NCBI GenBank assembly: GCA_949825025.1
Contig: OX463781.1
Coordinates: 22,069,630 to 22,133,629 of the forward strand
Reading direction: 5' to 3'
Source: Siphlonurus alternatus
Lineage: Eukaryota > Arthropoda > Insecta > Ephemeroptera > Siphlonuridae
DNA length: 64,000 nucleotides
Shown: positions 40,987 through 51,579 of the stretch, in pieces
How positions within the stretch are numbered: position 1 is the first letter of the stretch
Layout: every line of letters starts with the position of its first letter
Program-made: the position numbers and the translations under genes
The notes under the pieces: generated by a model
Told to the model about the DNA's origin: nothing
Seen by the model: the letters and a program-made list of their open reading frames with translations, nothing else
Databases searched by the model: none

Positions 40987-41993
40987 TAGGAATGATAGAA
41001 TTAACGTAAAGATTGTTTTATATGTTCTATATAGTGTTTCATTGACAAATGTATAAGACAAATGCGTCTTAAAAAAAAAATCAAAGTTTATACAAAATTA
41101 ATTATGTTGCTTCACTTATTTTTATTGTACAAATTTGGTTTTATGTTCTTTGTTTTTACAGTGCAATCTTCTCTAGGAAACTTACTTTTGGCATGAAGAG
41201 AGGGCTGCTTTTATGTGTAATTTGTGCAATGCCAAGAGCCCATTGCAATATTCTCATCCCTCTGGTTTTTGTCATGTTTGATAATATATAAACAAAGAAA
41301 ATAATTGGAAACTTTAAGATAATGTTAATAAAGTAAAATAACATTTATTTTTAAATATATAAATTATTTATTTTGTCGTAGTTGAAAATTATTCCCTCTC
41401 TCTTGGTGAACACGGGAAAAAAATCTGAATAAGATAATATAAGTAAATAATTATATTTTTAGAAATTTAAATATTTGCAGTTCAAAATATTGTTCAATGT
41501 CATTATGTTTATATTACAAGTCTATAAAAATTGTATTTAAATTTATATTTGTAATGAACCCTCTAATAATAAAATTCACTGCTTTTCTTGCTTACTGTAA
41601 AGAATCAAAGCAATTAATTTTATTGCATGATTCTAAAATGTTCTTAATTTTTTCAAAACCACGTGTCATTCATTTTATGTTTTGAATTATTTGTAGAAAA
41701 ATAATTGAGGTCTTATACAGAGTAAAGACATCTCTGCAAAAATTCTGAAAATCGCAGCTTTCCACCATCAACCTGTTTTTTATTCTTCTCAGAACAAAAA
41801 AACAAAAACACATTTTGTGTTAAATTTAATATTGAAAGACTGAGTACTAATTCTCATTGTTATACCAGTACATTATGTACCGCGCATACGTAAACTTTTA
41901 TTTTTATATAATATATGTTTAATTTTGATCATCATAATTGATGTTTTCCAAAATTGTATATAAACCTTATGGAGCGATGTCGAACCGGGCAGG
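40987..41993. other. AT-rich DNA, no gene seen
   Basis: Short frames only (62 residues at 41156-41344, minus, and at 41497-41685, plus), without recognised domains. Confidence 0.5.
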
Positions 41994-42131
41994 AAGCACG
42001 CACTTGTTTCAATATATCGTTATGGCGGAAATATGCTGGCGATAGAATCGCTCCCCGAAGCGCGGAAGGCGATTATGAATTCACCAAGATGGTTGACATT
42101 CGATATTGAAGCAAGTGCGCCTTTTTCGTGC
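41994..42131. mobile_element. Small imperfect foldback element
   Basis: GCACGCACTTGTTTCAATAT at the left pairs with ATATTGAAGCAAGTGCGC and TCGTGC at the right, around a GC-richer centre (GCGATAGAATCGCTCC). Probably a decayed MITE; its limits are uncertain. Confidence 0.45.
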
Positions 42132-44098
42132 CGTTAAGCTAGCCCTACTTGACATTGCATTATAGAAAGATCTGTTTTAAAAAAATATATATTTATTTTT
42201 CGCTAATTTTATTTACAGACAATATCATGATACGACATGACATGTTGTGCCATATCATTTCTATGCAACATGCACCTTCAAAATTCTAATTCAATGAAAG
42301 CAGAACTGTAAATGTATTTAAATATTATTGTATAGCATTCAGTCTTATACTCTATATCATATTACTGTATCTCTCACATTTCAAATCAAAACATGAATGA
42401 ATAAAATTTACCTCTAAAGTAAACACTAAACTAAGAATTTGTGTAGAATAATTATTGTCTTAATTATGCTTAATATAAAGTTTGATAAGATCTTTGCACT
42501 TGTATTGTAAAATGGAATTGAATGGTGTAAAAGCATGAATTTATACATGATGCATAATACTGTAGAATAGTTAACTCAAAATAGCTCGAAATTTTGTTAC
42601 ATGCACACCCCATATATCCAGGTATTCATTATTATATTTACGTACACAAGTGCTTTTTTAGAGAATTTTGGTGCAAATATTGATTACTTAAAGCATTAAT
42701 ACTTTAGAAAAAATGTTATATTTTACAGCAAATCTATATAACAAAATGTGTTCTTATAAGTTACAAAAAAAAAATAAAATAAAATAAAATAAAAAATTAT
42801 TAAAAATGTAAATATTACGGAACATTAATTATAACCATCACATCAGATGGCTATAATGTAATCCAGATACCTTTCGTCGAATGGAATATTGAAATCCTTC
42901 TGCTGATTGGATCTAACAGTGCCGAATGTTTACGGAAATGTCCGATGAAAGATTTTGTAACATGCATAATTATGGTGTTTAATTTTAAAAAAAAAAGACT
43001 GTAGTTTGAACAAAACATAAGCGCTGCTATAAGGTTTGTATTTATTAATAATAATATTAATAATGATTGTTTATTAGGTCGAAGATTATATTATGTTTGG
43101 GAGGGAACGAAATAACCCAATTGGTGGCTGAAACAGGCAGATACCCATATACAAAGTGAACAACCATCAAACGTCGGAAATAGCTATACGTCGTCAAAAT
43201 TATTATTAATTAATAATAATTAATTATATAATTATATAAATCAAAGTTAAATATAAAATAATTATAATTTAACCATTTTAATATGAAATTAAAACATCAG
43301 GAATTCTGCACTATCAAGCAAAAAGTTGTAAGTCTTGGCAACACGTGGGAAGTATGGAGCCATGCAGGTAACAGTGTCTCTTGAGTGGGTTCAAAAAAAT
43401 ACGATCGATATAGTTTTGATTGAGTTGCAAAATACAAATTAACATTAAAAAAAACGCAAAGTAATGCAGTAACCTATTTTTAATATTGTGAATGCCATAA
43501 TTTTGTTTCTGCGAGGTTGTTTAGTAAGTTTATACTTCCATAATTCTAAAATATGGTTTTGTTTTTCAATTTAAACTTTCAGAAGTTTGTAACTTTGTTA
43601 ATTAATTATTTTAATCATCACGTTTTTTTTCTGCATATGAACCCACCCCAATGCATTAATTTACTTGATTAAAATATTTAAAATTATTTGCGTTGAAAAG
43701 TTTTGTAAACATTAAAATTTGAAAAGTATAAATTCGTTTTTTTAAATGGAGAGATGAAACAAAAATATTGTAAAGTTCTAACACAAATATAATTTGTAAA
43801 GTAAAGCATTTTTACAATTTATACAAAATCAGAAATTTTTATTATATTATATTAAATTCATGTTATGAAATTAAAAAGTGCGTTGTAAAAAAACATTAAT
43901 TTACAAAATAATATTTCTTTTGTTTCATACATGACATTCAAAAATAAATATTGCAAATGAATGCTCTGAAATCACTTTCGTTAATTACTTTATACAAACT
44001 TTCAAAGAACCTAAATATAAGTAAATATAGCTTACTTTTATTATTATATACACTTTCCGTATATATTTATTTAGATTTTTAGCGGAAACGCTCGGGAG

Positions 44099-44160
44099 TA
44101 TAAAATAACTTTGGCTCGTGTCGGTCAGTTGATGTTCTTCGTTGCGAACCGGCTACCTTA
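44099..44160 (+). promoter_or_regulatory. Candidate TATA plus TCAGTT core promoter
   Basis: TATAAAA (44099-44105) is followed by the arthropod-type initiator TCAGTT, with A+1 at 44127, exactly 28 bases after the TATA start. GCGAACCGG at about +17 to +25 resembles a motif-ten element. The downstream leader (to about 44220) is less AT-rich than its surroundings. Its first ATG (44184) opens a frame of only 13 codons, so a short first exon or a non-coding transcript would have to be invoked. Confidence 0.4.
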
Positions 44161-44858
44161 GACAGATCTGATGATACAAACACATGAAAATCAAGCTAAA
44201 TGTGACGGCCAGTGTGACATTATAATTAAAATAAAATTACATTTAACATTACATGACAAGTCAAATTACTTGTTTTATCCATTGGATGTATTAAAAAGAT
44301 TGCTGTGCACTCCATTTACATTCTAGTGTCCATGCAGTTTTTTTACTACAGAAAATAAAATATTATTTTACACTGAATGAAGAAAGTAAATATTACGATA
44401 TTTCTTAGAATATAAAATATCTTATATTACAAGAAGTCATAGATTAAATTACCTAAGCAAAATTTAGTATTAGATTGTATATTGGAAACTGATATCAAAA
44501 GTTGGTAGTAAATTTTAATATTTCTTATTGGGCTAAAGTAAATCTACACACCAATTTTTACTTTGTAGGAATAATTCCAGTAAATTTAAAACGTAGTGTT
44601 GTTTACAAGTTTCATCGCCTTGAGGTATTTTCCTCCAATTTTGATTGGTCTTCATTTTACATGAATCTGTTTATTAAATTAATAACATCAGTAATGATCA
44701 ATACAGTGATGGAGGATCCGGTTATAAAACACAACAAGTAACACATAATTGTAGTGAAAGTGGTTTATAAACTAATTATTTGAATAATAATAAATGTATC
44801 AGTAGAAATTCAAATTCATTTTGAGTTATTTTGTTTTATCCATGTAAACTGTACATTT

Positions 44859-44903
44859 ATGCCCTGCTATAAATATATGATTTATTTATATAGCAGGGCA
44901 TAA
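44859..44903. repeat. Hairpin with TATGCCCTGCTAT arms
   Basis: TATGCCCTGCTATAAATA and TATTTATATAGCAGGGCATA pair around a loop of a few bases. No poly-T tail that would make it a Pol III product. Confidence 0.55.
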
Positions 44904-45354
44904 AATATATATATATTAAACGTTCAAATTTTAAATACATAATCTTGAGTTAAAATTCTATTGCACCATCTGTTTTTATCTATTTGGTGGTTTCTAAAGC
45001 TATAAAAACCAAGTGTCTAGTCACAAATAGGAAATGGATTGTTGCCAGTCAGATCTTTAGTTACAAAATGCCTACCATTGACTAATGAGATTGCAAATTA
45101 TATGTGACAGCCAACTTAAAGTTGGTTTAGATGAAAAAATATTTTAAATTAAATATGTAGACATCCACGAGCAGTAGTTAGTATCTTTAGTATCTCTCTC
45201 TTTCTCTTTCATTTTCTCATTTTTCATTTTCTAAGTCTGTAGAATCCATCAAGATTGGAAACTAAAAATTAATAAAGATTGAAAATTTTGAGAACTCGGA
45301 TCTTGGGGAAGCTAAAAGGAAGACCATCCCACGTATACCTTTGTTATACTCGGC

Positions 45355-45549
45355 ATCACAAGCAAAATAACGTTTCTAGCGAGGAAAAAGTTTCAATTAC
45401 TATCTCGGCTGTGTATATTTTTTTTAACTTGGAGTTAAATTTGACATTAAATCATATGAAAATTTAACTCCAAGTTGATAAAATATATAGAGCTGAGATA
45501 GTAATTGAAACTTTTTCCTCGCTAGAAACGTTATTTAACGCTTGTGATC
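45355..45549. repeat. Long near-perfect hairpin, about 195 nt
   Basis: The left arm (ATCACAAGC, TAACGTTTCTAGCGAGGAAA, AATTACTATCTC, AACTTGGAGTTAAATTT) returns in inverse order on the right with only a few mismatches, around a loop of about 15 bases. It may be a small foldback MITE or, if transcribed, a hairpin RNA precursor. Confidence 0.6.
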
Positions 45550-45693
45550 TTGCTAGAAAACTCTTCTCAACATTTACACGGCACTTTACGTCGAGTTCAC
45601 TTGAAACTCTCCTGCAAATGAAGGCATTTCATAATTCCAATTATGTAGAGCAGCACTGAAATCAAGTTTCTAAGTATACTGTCTGTCATATTA

Positions 45694-45740
45694 TGAATTG
45701 TTGGAGAATCAGCTGAATTGTTGGAGAATCAGCTGAATTG
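45694..45740. repeat. 20-bp tandem duplication
   Basis: TGAATTGTTGGAGAATCAGC occurs twice head to tail, followed by the first seven bases again. Confidence 0.85.
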
Positions 45741-46458
45741 TTCTGGTGCATCAATAAGGCATCATTTATTTTTTTTAATTTTAATATAATTTTGATATTT
45801 TATATTTATATAAAATATATTGGTATTCAAATGTATTAATGTATTGTGTATTTTTTATGTTTGATTCTGATTTTGTATTGTATCCCCCTCCCCACCTCTC
45901 TCTGACAATTGACTTTGTTATTTACTTATTTGAAAAAGCCTTTTTTATGTAATTCATTACTTTCCACTATTAATGAATGATACTAAACTTTATCCTAAAT
46001 AATTTTAATATTTTATATCGCATATATTATTATATATAATGTCTATTGTTTCCTGTATCTCTGCTATCAACAGCAATTTAAATTTCAGTTTTTACCTCTG
46101 CTCGAGCTTAAAGCTTACAGAGACCAAAATGTACACAAATTGTGAATTTCTTAAGCTGCATTATGTATTCTATAATGATGAATAAAAAAAAAACTGAAAA
46201 TATAAGATATATATAAACTTATGTTTTATTACTGTATCGTACTCAACTGACGAATCTGTAAATTTTGAATTGCCGTTAACAGTTTATATAAATTTGTTTT
46301 TTGTTCAATCTACTTGTCTCGACTTTATTTAAGTCTAAGTACGGAGCTTTCATGCGGTCTATGATGTGACAGCAGCAAGCAGAGTGTGGGCTTCCACAGC
46401 TGTTTGTAACACGTGCTTGAATTGCTGGCTGACTTAGAGATTCCTGAGAGCTGAAAAC

Positions 46459-46549
<91 letters not shown>

Positions 46550-46673
46550 CACACACACACACACACATCTCGGAGTAGTTTCCAATATTCTACAGACAAG
46601 TCAGTACCAGCAGCTCTACTCCCTCTATTTTACTTTCATACTATAAAATTGGAACCAATCTAAAAGAAGATGC

Positions 46674-46766
<93 letters not shown>

Positions 46767-47581
46767 GCTCATTTCAGTTTATTTTAGTTATCTGAACATT
46801 GGGCTTACAGCGTTTATTGAATCAAATACATCATTTTTATTTATGATAATAATTATGAAAAGGATCATTGAAAAATTAATATAATTACTAAATTTGTCAC
46901 ACGTGGAGGAGTGTTAAACATGATTTTATTTAGAGGTGTCTATAATTATGTATAATATATAGCAAAGTCTTCTACTTAAAATTTGTAAAAAAATAAAATG
47001 TCCATGCAGAATAAAACATTTTTGATATACATTTTACGTAAAATTCCTGTTAATATATATAGCATGCCGAGTTACTATATTATAATATCAAAAATGCCAT
47101 TACTTTCTGTGCTCTGGTGCTCATCAAGTATACTATTCTACGGTTAACAATGAAAAAGAATTTATTATAGGACAGACATTTTTTACAACAATGGTTAATT
47201 ATAACCATGCGTGCAAGATTTTTTAAAAATGCATACGTTTATGAAGACTTCATGAAACTATGGAAAAATTTACATTCTATGAATAACTTTTTATATTTTT
47301 ATCCTTTTGGGAGTCACAAATATGACATAAAAAACATTCTCACATCCAATTTTTTATTATCCGTATACAGGTAAAATTTAACAAGACTTAATATTCTTAA
47401 CATCTTATTACTACATTGTTTATAACGACATGATCTTGTTTTGCCAAAAAGAATAAAATTTAGAATTGATATAGACTTTATGTGCTTTTTGGAGCCTCGT
47501 AAAATACCATCCAAATTTTAAATAATTTTACTAAACCATTCAATTAAAAAAAAAAGCATTGGATATTTGTGTGGTTTTTAT
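45741..47581. other. AT-rich DNA with paired (CT)n and (GA)n runs
   Basis: No gene seen. (CT)n at 46463-46546 is followed by (CA)n at 46551-46567 and (GA)n at 46679-46763. Confidence 0.55.
46463..46763. repeat. (CT)n and (GA)n arrays that can pair
   Basis: Two arrays of about 84 bases each, CT then GA on the same strand, lie 132 bases apart. They are reverse complements, so they could fold back. A CA run sits just inside. Confidence 0.9.
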
Positions 47582-47650
47582 TCTTATGCAACCCTCTCCG
47601 TTTAGTTGCTGAACAAGTTGCCTAAGCTCACGGCGAGACGATCAGGCAAA
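47582..47650 (-). repeat. Dispersed repeat, inverse copy of 21170
   Basis: On the minus strand AGGCAACTTGTTCAGCAACT and CGGAGAGGGTTGCATAAG match the repeat at 21170-21235. The 20-base piece around AACTTGTTCAGCA is nearly unchanged. Confidence 0.5.
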
Positions 47651-48655
47651 ACGGACACGAAAGAGTTTGTGGACTACAGTCAATTATATATTTTTTTTTT
47701 TTACAATTTTTTTAATTAAATTTCGATAGCATATTTTTTTCATATATTTAATAATTATTATATTCTAATAAGATTATTTAGATTAATATACATAATATAT
47801 GGCTATATTAAAGTCATAATGTACAACGTTCAAACTTTAGGTTTGCATGTATAAGATGTTTTTGTTCAATAAAAGAGCCTCTTTGTATTTATTCATTTAA
47901 AATAAATTCATGGCTATTTATTATTTATGAAAATATTTTTCGAATTTGCAATTAATTTTAATGTCATGTATATGAATAATAAAATAAACAGAGCAAAATT
48001 TCTCTTGCTAATTTCTTTTTCACCGATGTAAATGTAAAAATTTAAAAATTATGCTTCAATAATTACTGAAATATCCTAATTTATTAGAAAATTTATAATT
48101 AATGTGAAACTTCCACATGCAATGATGATTTTTTAATAATATATATTTGACATTATAATTATCAAAGTTTAAAAAATAATTATATTAATATTTACATATA
48201 TTAACAGACTAATTGGTATAATTATTGGAAGTGACATCATTATAATAATACTTCAAGTTTACCTTTAAATTTAATTTTGTATATTGCAGACACAAAGTAT
48301 TAGGTTGAATTTATAATTTTTAAAAATCTTTCTGTCATGATTTTTTCCCCACCATTTTTTATTTTTCAAGAGTCAATTTCAACATAGCGTTTAATTTATT
48401 TAGATTTTATAAGTTTTTTTTTTTTTTGCCAAAAGATTCTGATAAAAGTTTTTAAAATTTCTTTAATTCAAATTAATTATGTATTTAAAGAAGAAAAGGG
48501 GGGTGGATAAAGTGTAAATAAACAAATACAGTCGCATATAAAAAAATAATTCAATTAAAACTAGGTTTACGTTAAAGTTTGTATTAGAGACGAAAATGTT
48601 TTTGAATATGTCGTAGGTGGATACAAAAGTAATGAATTTTAAGTATTAAAGTAAA
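47651..48655. other. AT-rich DNA, no gene seen
   Basis: A LINE-like tail AATAAAAGAGCCTCTTTGTA occurs at about 47869-47888. Otherwise nothing is supported. Confidence 0.45.
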
Positions 48656-48668
48656 ACACACACACACA

Positions 48669-48742
<74 letters not shown>

Positions 48743-48759
48743 TAATTATTAATAAAATT

Positions 48760-49061
48760 ACCTTGAATGAACTGGGCTGTCACCCTCGCTGATAGTTTAA
48801 AATTTTAACACGATACACTTAAAACACTTGCACACACAGAAACACGTGCACAGTTAAAATATAAAATCACATTAGCACTTTCGGCAACTTTTACACTGTT
48901 ACCATCATCAGATGTTATTTTGACAATATAAGTCAAATATAAGTGCTAATGTGATTTTATATTTTAACTGTGCACGTGTTTCTGTGTGTGCAAGTGTTTT
49001 AAGTGTATCGTGTTAAAATTTTAAACTATCAGCGAGGGTGACAGCCCAGTTCATTCAAGGT
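48760..49061. mobile_element. Perfect 121-bp inverted repeat, possible Penelope-like remnant
   Basis: 48760-48880 and 48941-49061 are exact reverse complements over all 121 bases, around a 60-base loop. The minus strand of the loop and arm border carries a hammerhead-like core (see 48869-48915), a feature known from terminal repeats of Penelope-like retroelements, which can occur inverted. The exact match indicates recent origin or gene conversion. No coding frame. Confidence 0.65.
48869..48915 (-). ncRNA. Hammerhead-ribozyme-like core motif
   Basis: Read on the minus strand the order is: ACAT (helix I), CTGATGA, a one-base bulge, GGTAAC and GTTGCC (helix II around a 9-base loop), GAAA, a minimal helix III (GTGC), TA, then ATGT (helix I). 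All conserved core blocks (CUGAUGA, GAAA, and a CUA cleavage triplet) are in order. Departures are the extra T before helix II, a helix I of only 4 bp, and a helix III of 1-2 bp. Very short helix III is reported for Penelope-associated hammerheads. Activity is not shown. Confidence 0.4.
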
Positions 49062-49086
49062 ACCTTGCTTGAAATTATCTTTTCCT

Positions 49087-49145
<59 letters not shown>

Positions 49146-49149
<4 letters not shown>

Positions 49150-49609
49150 ACGTGCCTCTTACATAATATATCATTATTCATTATATGAAAGCCATAAACC
49201 ATTTGCTAAAAAAAAGTTTCCTTGGAGCTTTTAATGGAATTCCCACATGACGCTCCTTCAAACTTTAAATTTTATTCAAGGTAGTTAATTTGATTTTAAC
49301 AAGGTAGCATTATTATTTAACATGGTAGGTTATGATAAAGAAGAGTTTATTCATTCTTAATGAAACCGCAAAAAGTTTTGTTGGTTTAGGACTTTGTTTT
49401 TATGTTATAACGTACAAATTATTTGTACAGAATTTTTGTGCAAACTTCTCTAAGAAAACTGAAGCAATTTTTGCTACAAAGTCGGCAAACTTTTTAATGA
49501 CCGTGTTTGTTTGTATTCAACAGATTCAACTACAAATATGATATGAAAATAATATAAAAATTCATTAGTTAATAACGTTTGTGTGCAAAGGTATTCATGT
49601 TGAATGTTT
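49146..49609. other. AT-rich DNA, no gene seen
   Basis: A 69-residue plus frame at 49332-49541 has no recognised domain. Confidence 0.45.
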
Positions 49610-49673
49610 TAATTAAATTTTCGGACTTTTACCTTTGCCGGTAAATAAAGGTAAAAGTCCGGAAATTTAATTA
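49610..49673. repeat. 27-bp hairpin with one mismatch
   Basis: TAATTAAATTTTCGGACTTT continuing to ACCTTT (49610-49636) pairs with 49647-49673, with a 10-base loop GCCGGTAAAT. Confidence 0.7.
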
Positions 49674-49930
49674 CAATAATAAGTTATAATGTATTTTATA
49701 TTTCAATTATACATATACATTCATCATTGCTTTCGTTAATGTTTACAAATTTTAGACATTAAATTTTTTTTGGATGACATTTAAAAAAATTATTGTGTTT
49801 ATAACACACATTTCCTCTCTTATGCTAAGTCCGCTGCTACTAGGTCATATTTGTGCGAGTGTGGCGCAGTTCATACAGTCCTTGGCCAGATATCAAGCAT
49901 GAACCAGCCGTAAAGGACTGGGTATTGCTA

Positions 49931-50041
49931 GGCCGTAGCCATACTCGTAAAAAATACCTTTATTAAAGTATAATAAATCACAAATTAATTTGTGATGAAT
50001 TATACTTTATTATATTAGAACCTTTTTACGAGGGTAGCCTG
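49931..50041. mobile_element. Small foldback element with inner palindrome
   Basis: The outer arms (GTAGCC, ACTCGTAAAAA and the complement TTTTTACGAG, GTAGCC) surround a 46-base near-perfect palindrome (49964-50009) centred on AATT. A decayed or very small MITE. Confidence 0.55.
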
Positions 50042-50140
50042 TTCCCATTGCGCCCTTAAAACTATAACAAGTTTCACATAGGGATTTTGAAGGTTTAGGT
50101 ATAGTAACCTACTTAATACCTACATTAGTTTATTAATGTA

Positions 50141-50411
50141 CAGTTAAGGTAAAAAAGATTGGGACACTTGCGTGTGAGCCAGAGTAGTCACCAATAGTTC
50201 ACTCACCTTGCCGAGTGATAACGCTGTATAAAATTGTGGACATATAGACTCAGAGGAAGTATAGAGACGAAGACTGTAATTCACCTCACTTGAGCTCCGA
50301 CGGTGTTGTCAGATAAGCCAAACGAGTGCACTGATGGTGCTCACTTTAAAACTCAAGCATGCCAAGTGTATTATGCCAAGTGTCCCAGTTTTTTTTTTTT
50401 TTCCTTAACTG
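50141..50411. mobile_element. Tc1/mariner-type MITE, 271 bp
   Basis: The ends CAGTTAAGGTAAAAAA and TTTTTTCCTTAACTG are inverted repeats, continuing to GGGACACTTG and CAAGTGTCCC. TA flanks both sides (50139-50140, 50412-50413). A CAGT start and TA duplication are the Tc1/mariner signature. The interior is not inverted and has no transposase frame. Confidence 0.85.
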
Positions 50412-51220
50412 TACTTTAAAAAGAATAATATATGTATAATATGTGATTTCAAAATTGGTCACCATAAATTCAGAAAATTTATGTAGCATGTGTTAGCACT
50501 TTTTGCAAGAATACAACTGTAAATTTTTAATGAAAGGCAACATAGGTTTGTGTCTGCCGTATATTACTTTTATTACAATTATTTTGTGTGGCCAAGTAAG
50601 TTTGTTTTATATAGTGAAAAGAAAAAAAAATACAAGCAATTGCAGTTTAATCATTTTATTAAGTGACGTAATTAGACCGTGATAAGCATTACTTTACCCT
50701 TGTTTTAGTTATAAATACATTCAAAATAATGTTTAAAGGAACTTTCACTTCATTATCCCTTAATTAAGTTAGATACATTAAATTTTGGTGTTCTATTTAT
50801 GATGTAAAAAGAATTGTAATAATGGAAAACAATGCAAAGTTTATCTGAAACTCAATTATAATAGTAACTGAACTTTAAATATGCAGTGTACTGGAATTAC
50901 ATTAAATCCTGGGAAATTTCTATGCTGTAACGGTCATGAGACTCATGCGGTACTGCCGGATGGGGTGGTGAGCGATTAGTATGCATGTCACGCCGTCTGC
51001 AGGTTGGCAGGGGAGGATGGGGCCAACAAAGTCAACGACAAAGCTGCTATGCTAGCAAAGCACAGGGAGGAAGGCACCAGAGATAGACAACTTACAGAGA
51101 AAGTCAAGTACGCTATATGTGACGATTTTTTAACAATATATAATAATATATCCTAAGAGTTTGTATCAGTAAAAATGTGATCTTGTAGATTACTCTAAAG
51201 TTTCTCAATAAAAGTTTTCA
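50412..51220. other. AT-rich DNA with one coding-like patch
   Basis: Nothing supported except a GC-richer open stretch at 50980-51156, described separately. Confidence 0.45.
51003..51156 (+). other. Coding-like open stretch, possible exon
   Basis: After a possible acceptor (CCGTCTGCAG ending at 51002) one frame reads without stop to TAA at 51154-51156. Its first 35 or so codons give a charged, non-repetitive peptide including AAMLAKHREEGTRDRQLTEK. Base composition is about half G+C up to 51115, unlike the surroundings. No domain recognised and no partner exon found. It may equally be part of a mobile element. Confidence 0.25.
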
Positions 51221-51579
51221 ATTTAAAATAATTTTGGCTATCAGCTGATAAAATTCTTCCAAGCGATAAGTCATACACAATTTCCGTCTGGTCACTGCGC
51301 CTTAGCTGCAGCTAGCGGAGAACACGTTCCATCCACGGTAATGACGTTTCAGCTCGCTAATTATTTTGGCCCACTGGTATACACCGTATGTATGATGAGG
51401 TACATTGTATTGGCCAACGTCTGAGCCATCTGACCAACCAGTGAGCCAATTACCTGACAGGCTGAAACGACTTTACTCCCGCGGATGGAACTGCCAAGGT
51501 TCAGCGACAGGGCAGAAAGGTTTTTGACTCGTGGCATGGAAAAACATCATCAGCTGACAGTAAAAATAATTTAAATTGG
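51221..51579. mobile_element. Large imperfect foldback element
   Basis: CAATTTAAAATAATTTT and TCAGCTGAT at the left recur in inverse at the right (ATCAGCTGA, AAAATAATTTAAATTG). Internally TTCCATCC, GACGTTTCAGC and GCCCACTGGT return as ACCAGTGAGCC, GCTGAAACGAC and GGATGGAA. An old MITE or foldback element without coding capacity. Confidence 0.6.

Larger units (their letters stand above)
42132..45354. other. AT-rich DNA, no gene seen apart from a candidate promoter
   Basis: It contains a candidate core promoter at 44099-44160 and a hairpin at 44859-44903. The 79-residue plus frame at 44502-44741 has no recognised domain. Confidence 0.45.
48679..49145. repeat. (TA)n runs flanking an inverted repeat
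   Basis: (TA)n at 48679-48739 and 49091-49145 bracket the inverted repeat at 48760-49061. Confidence 0.9.
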
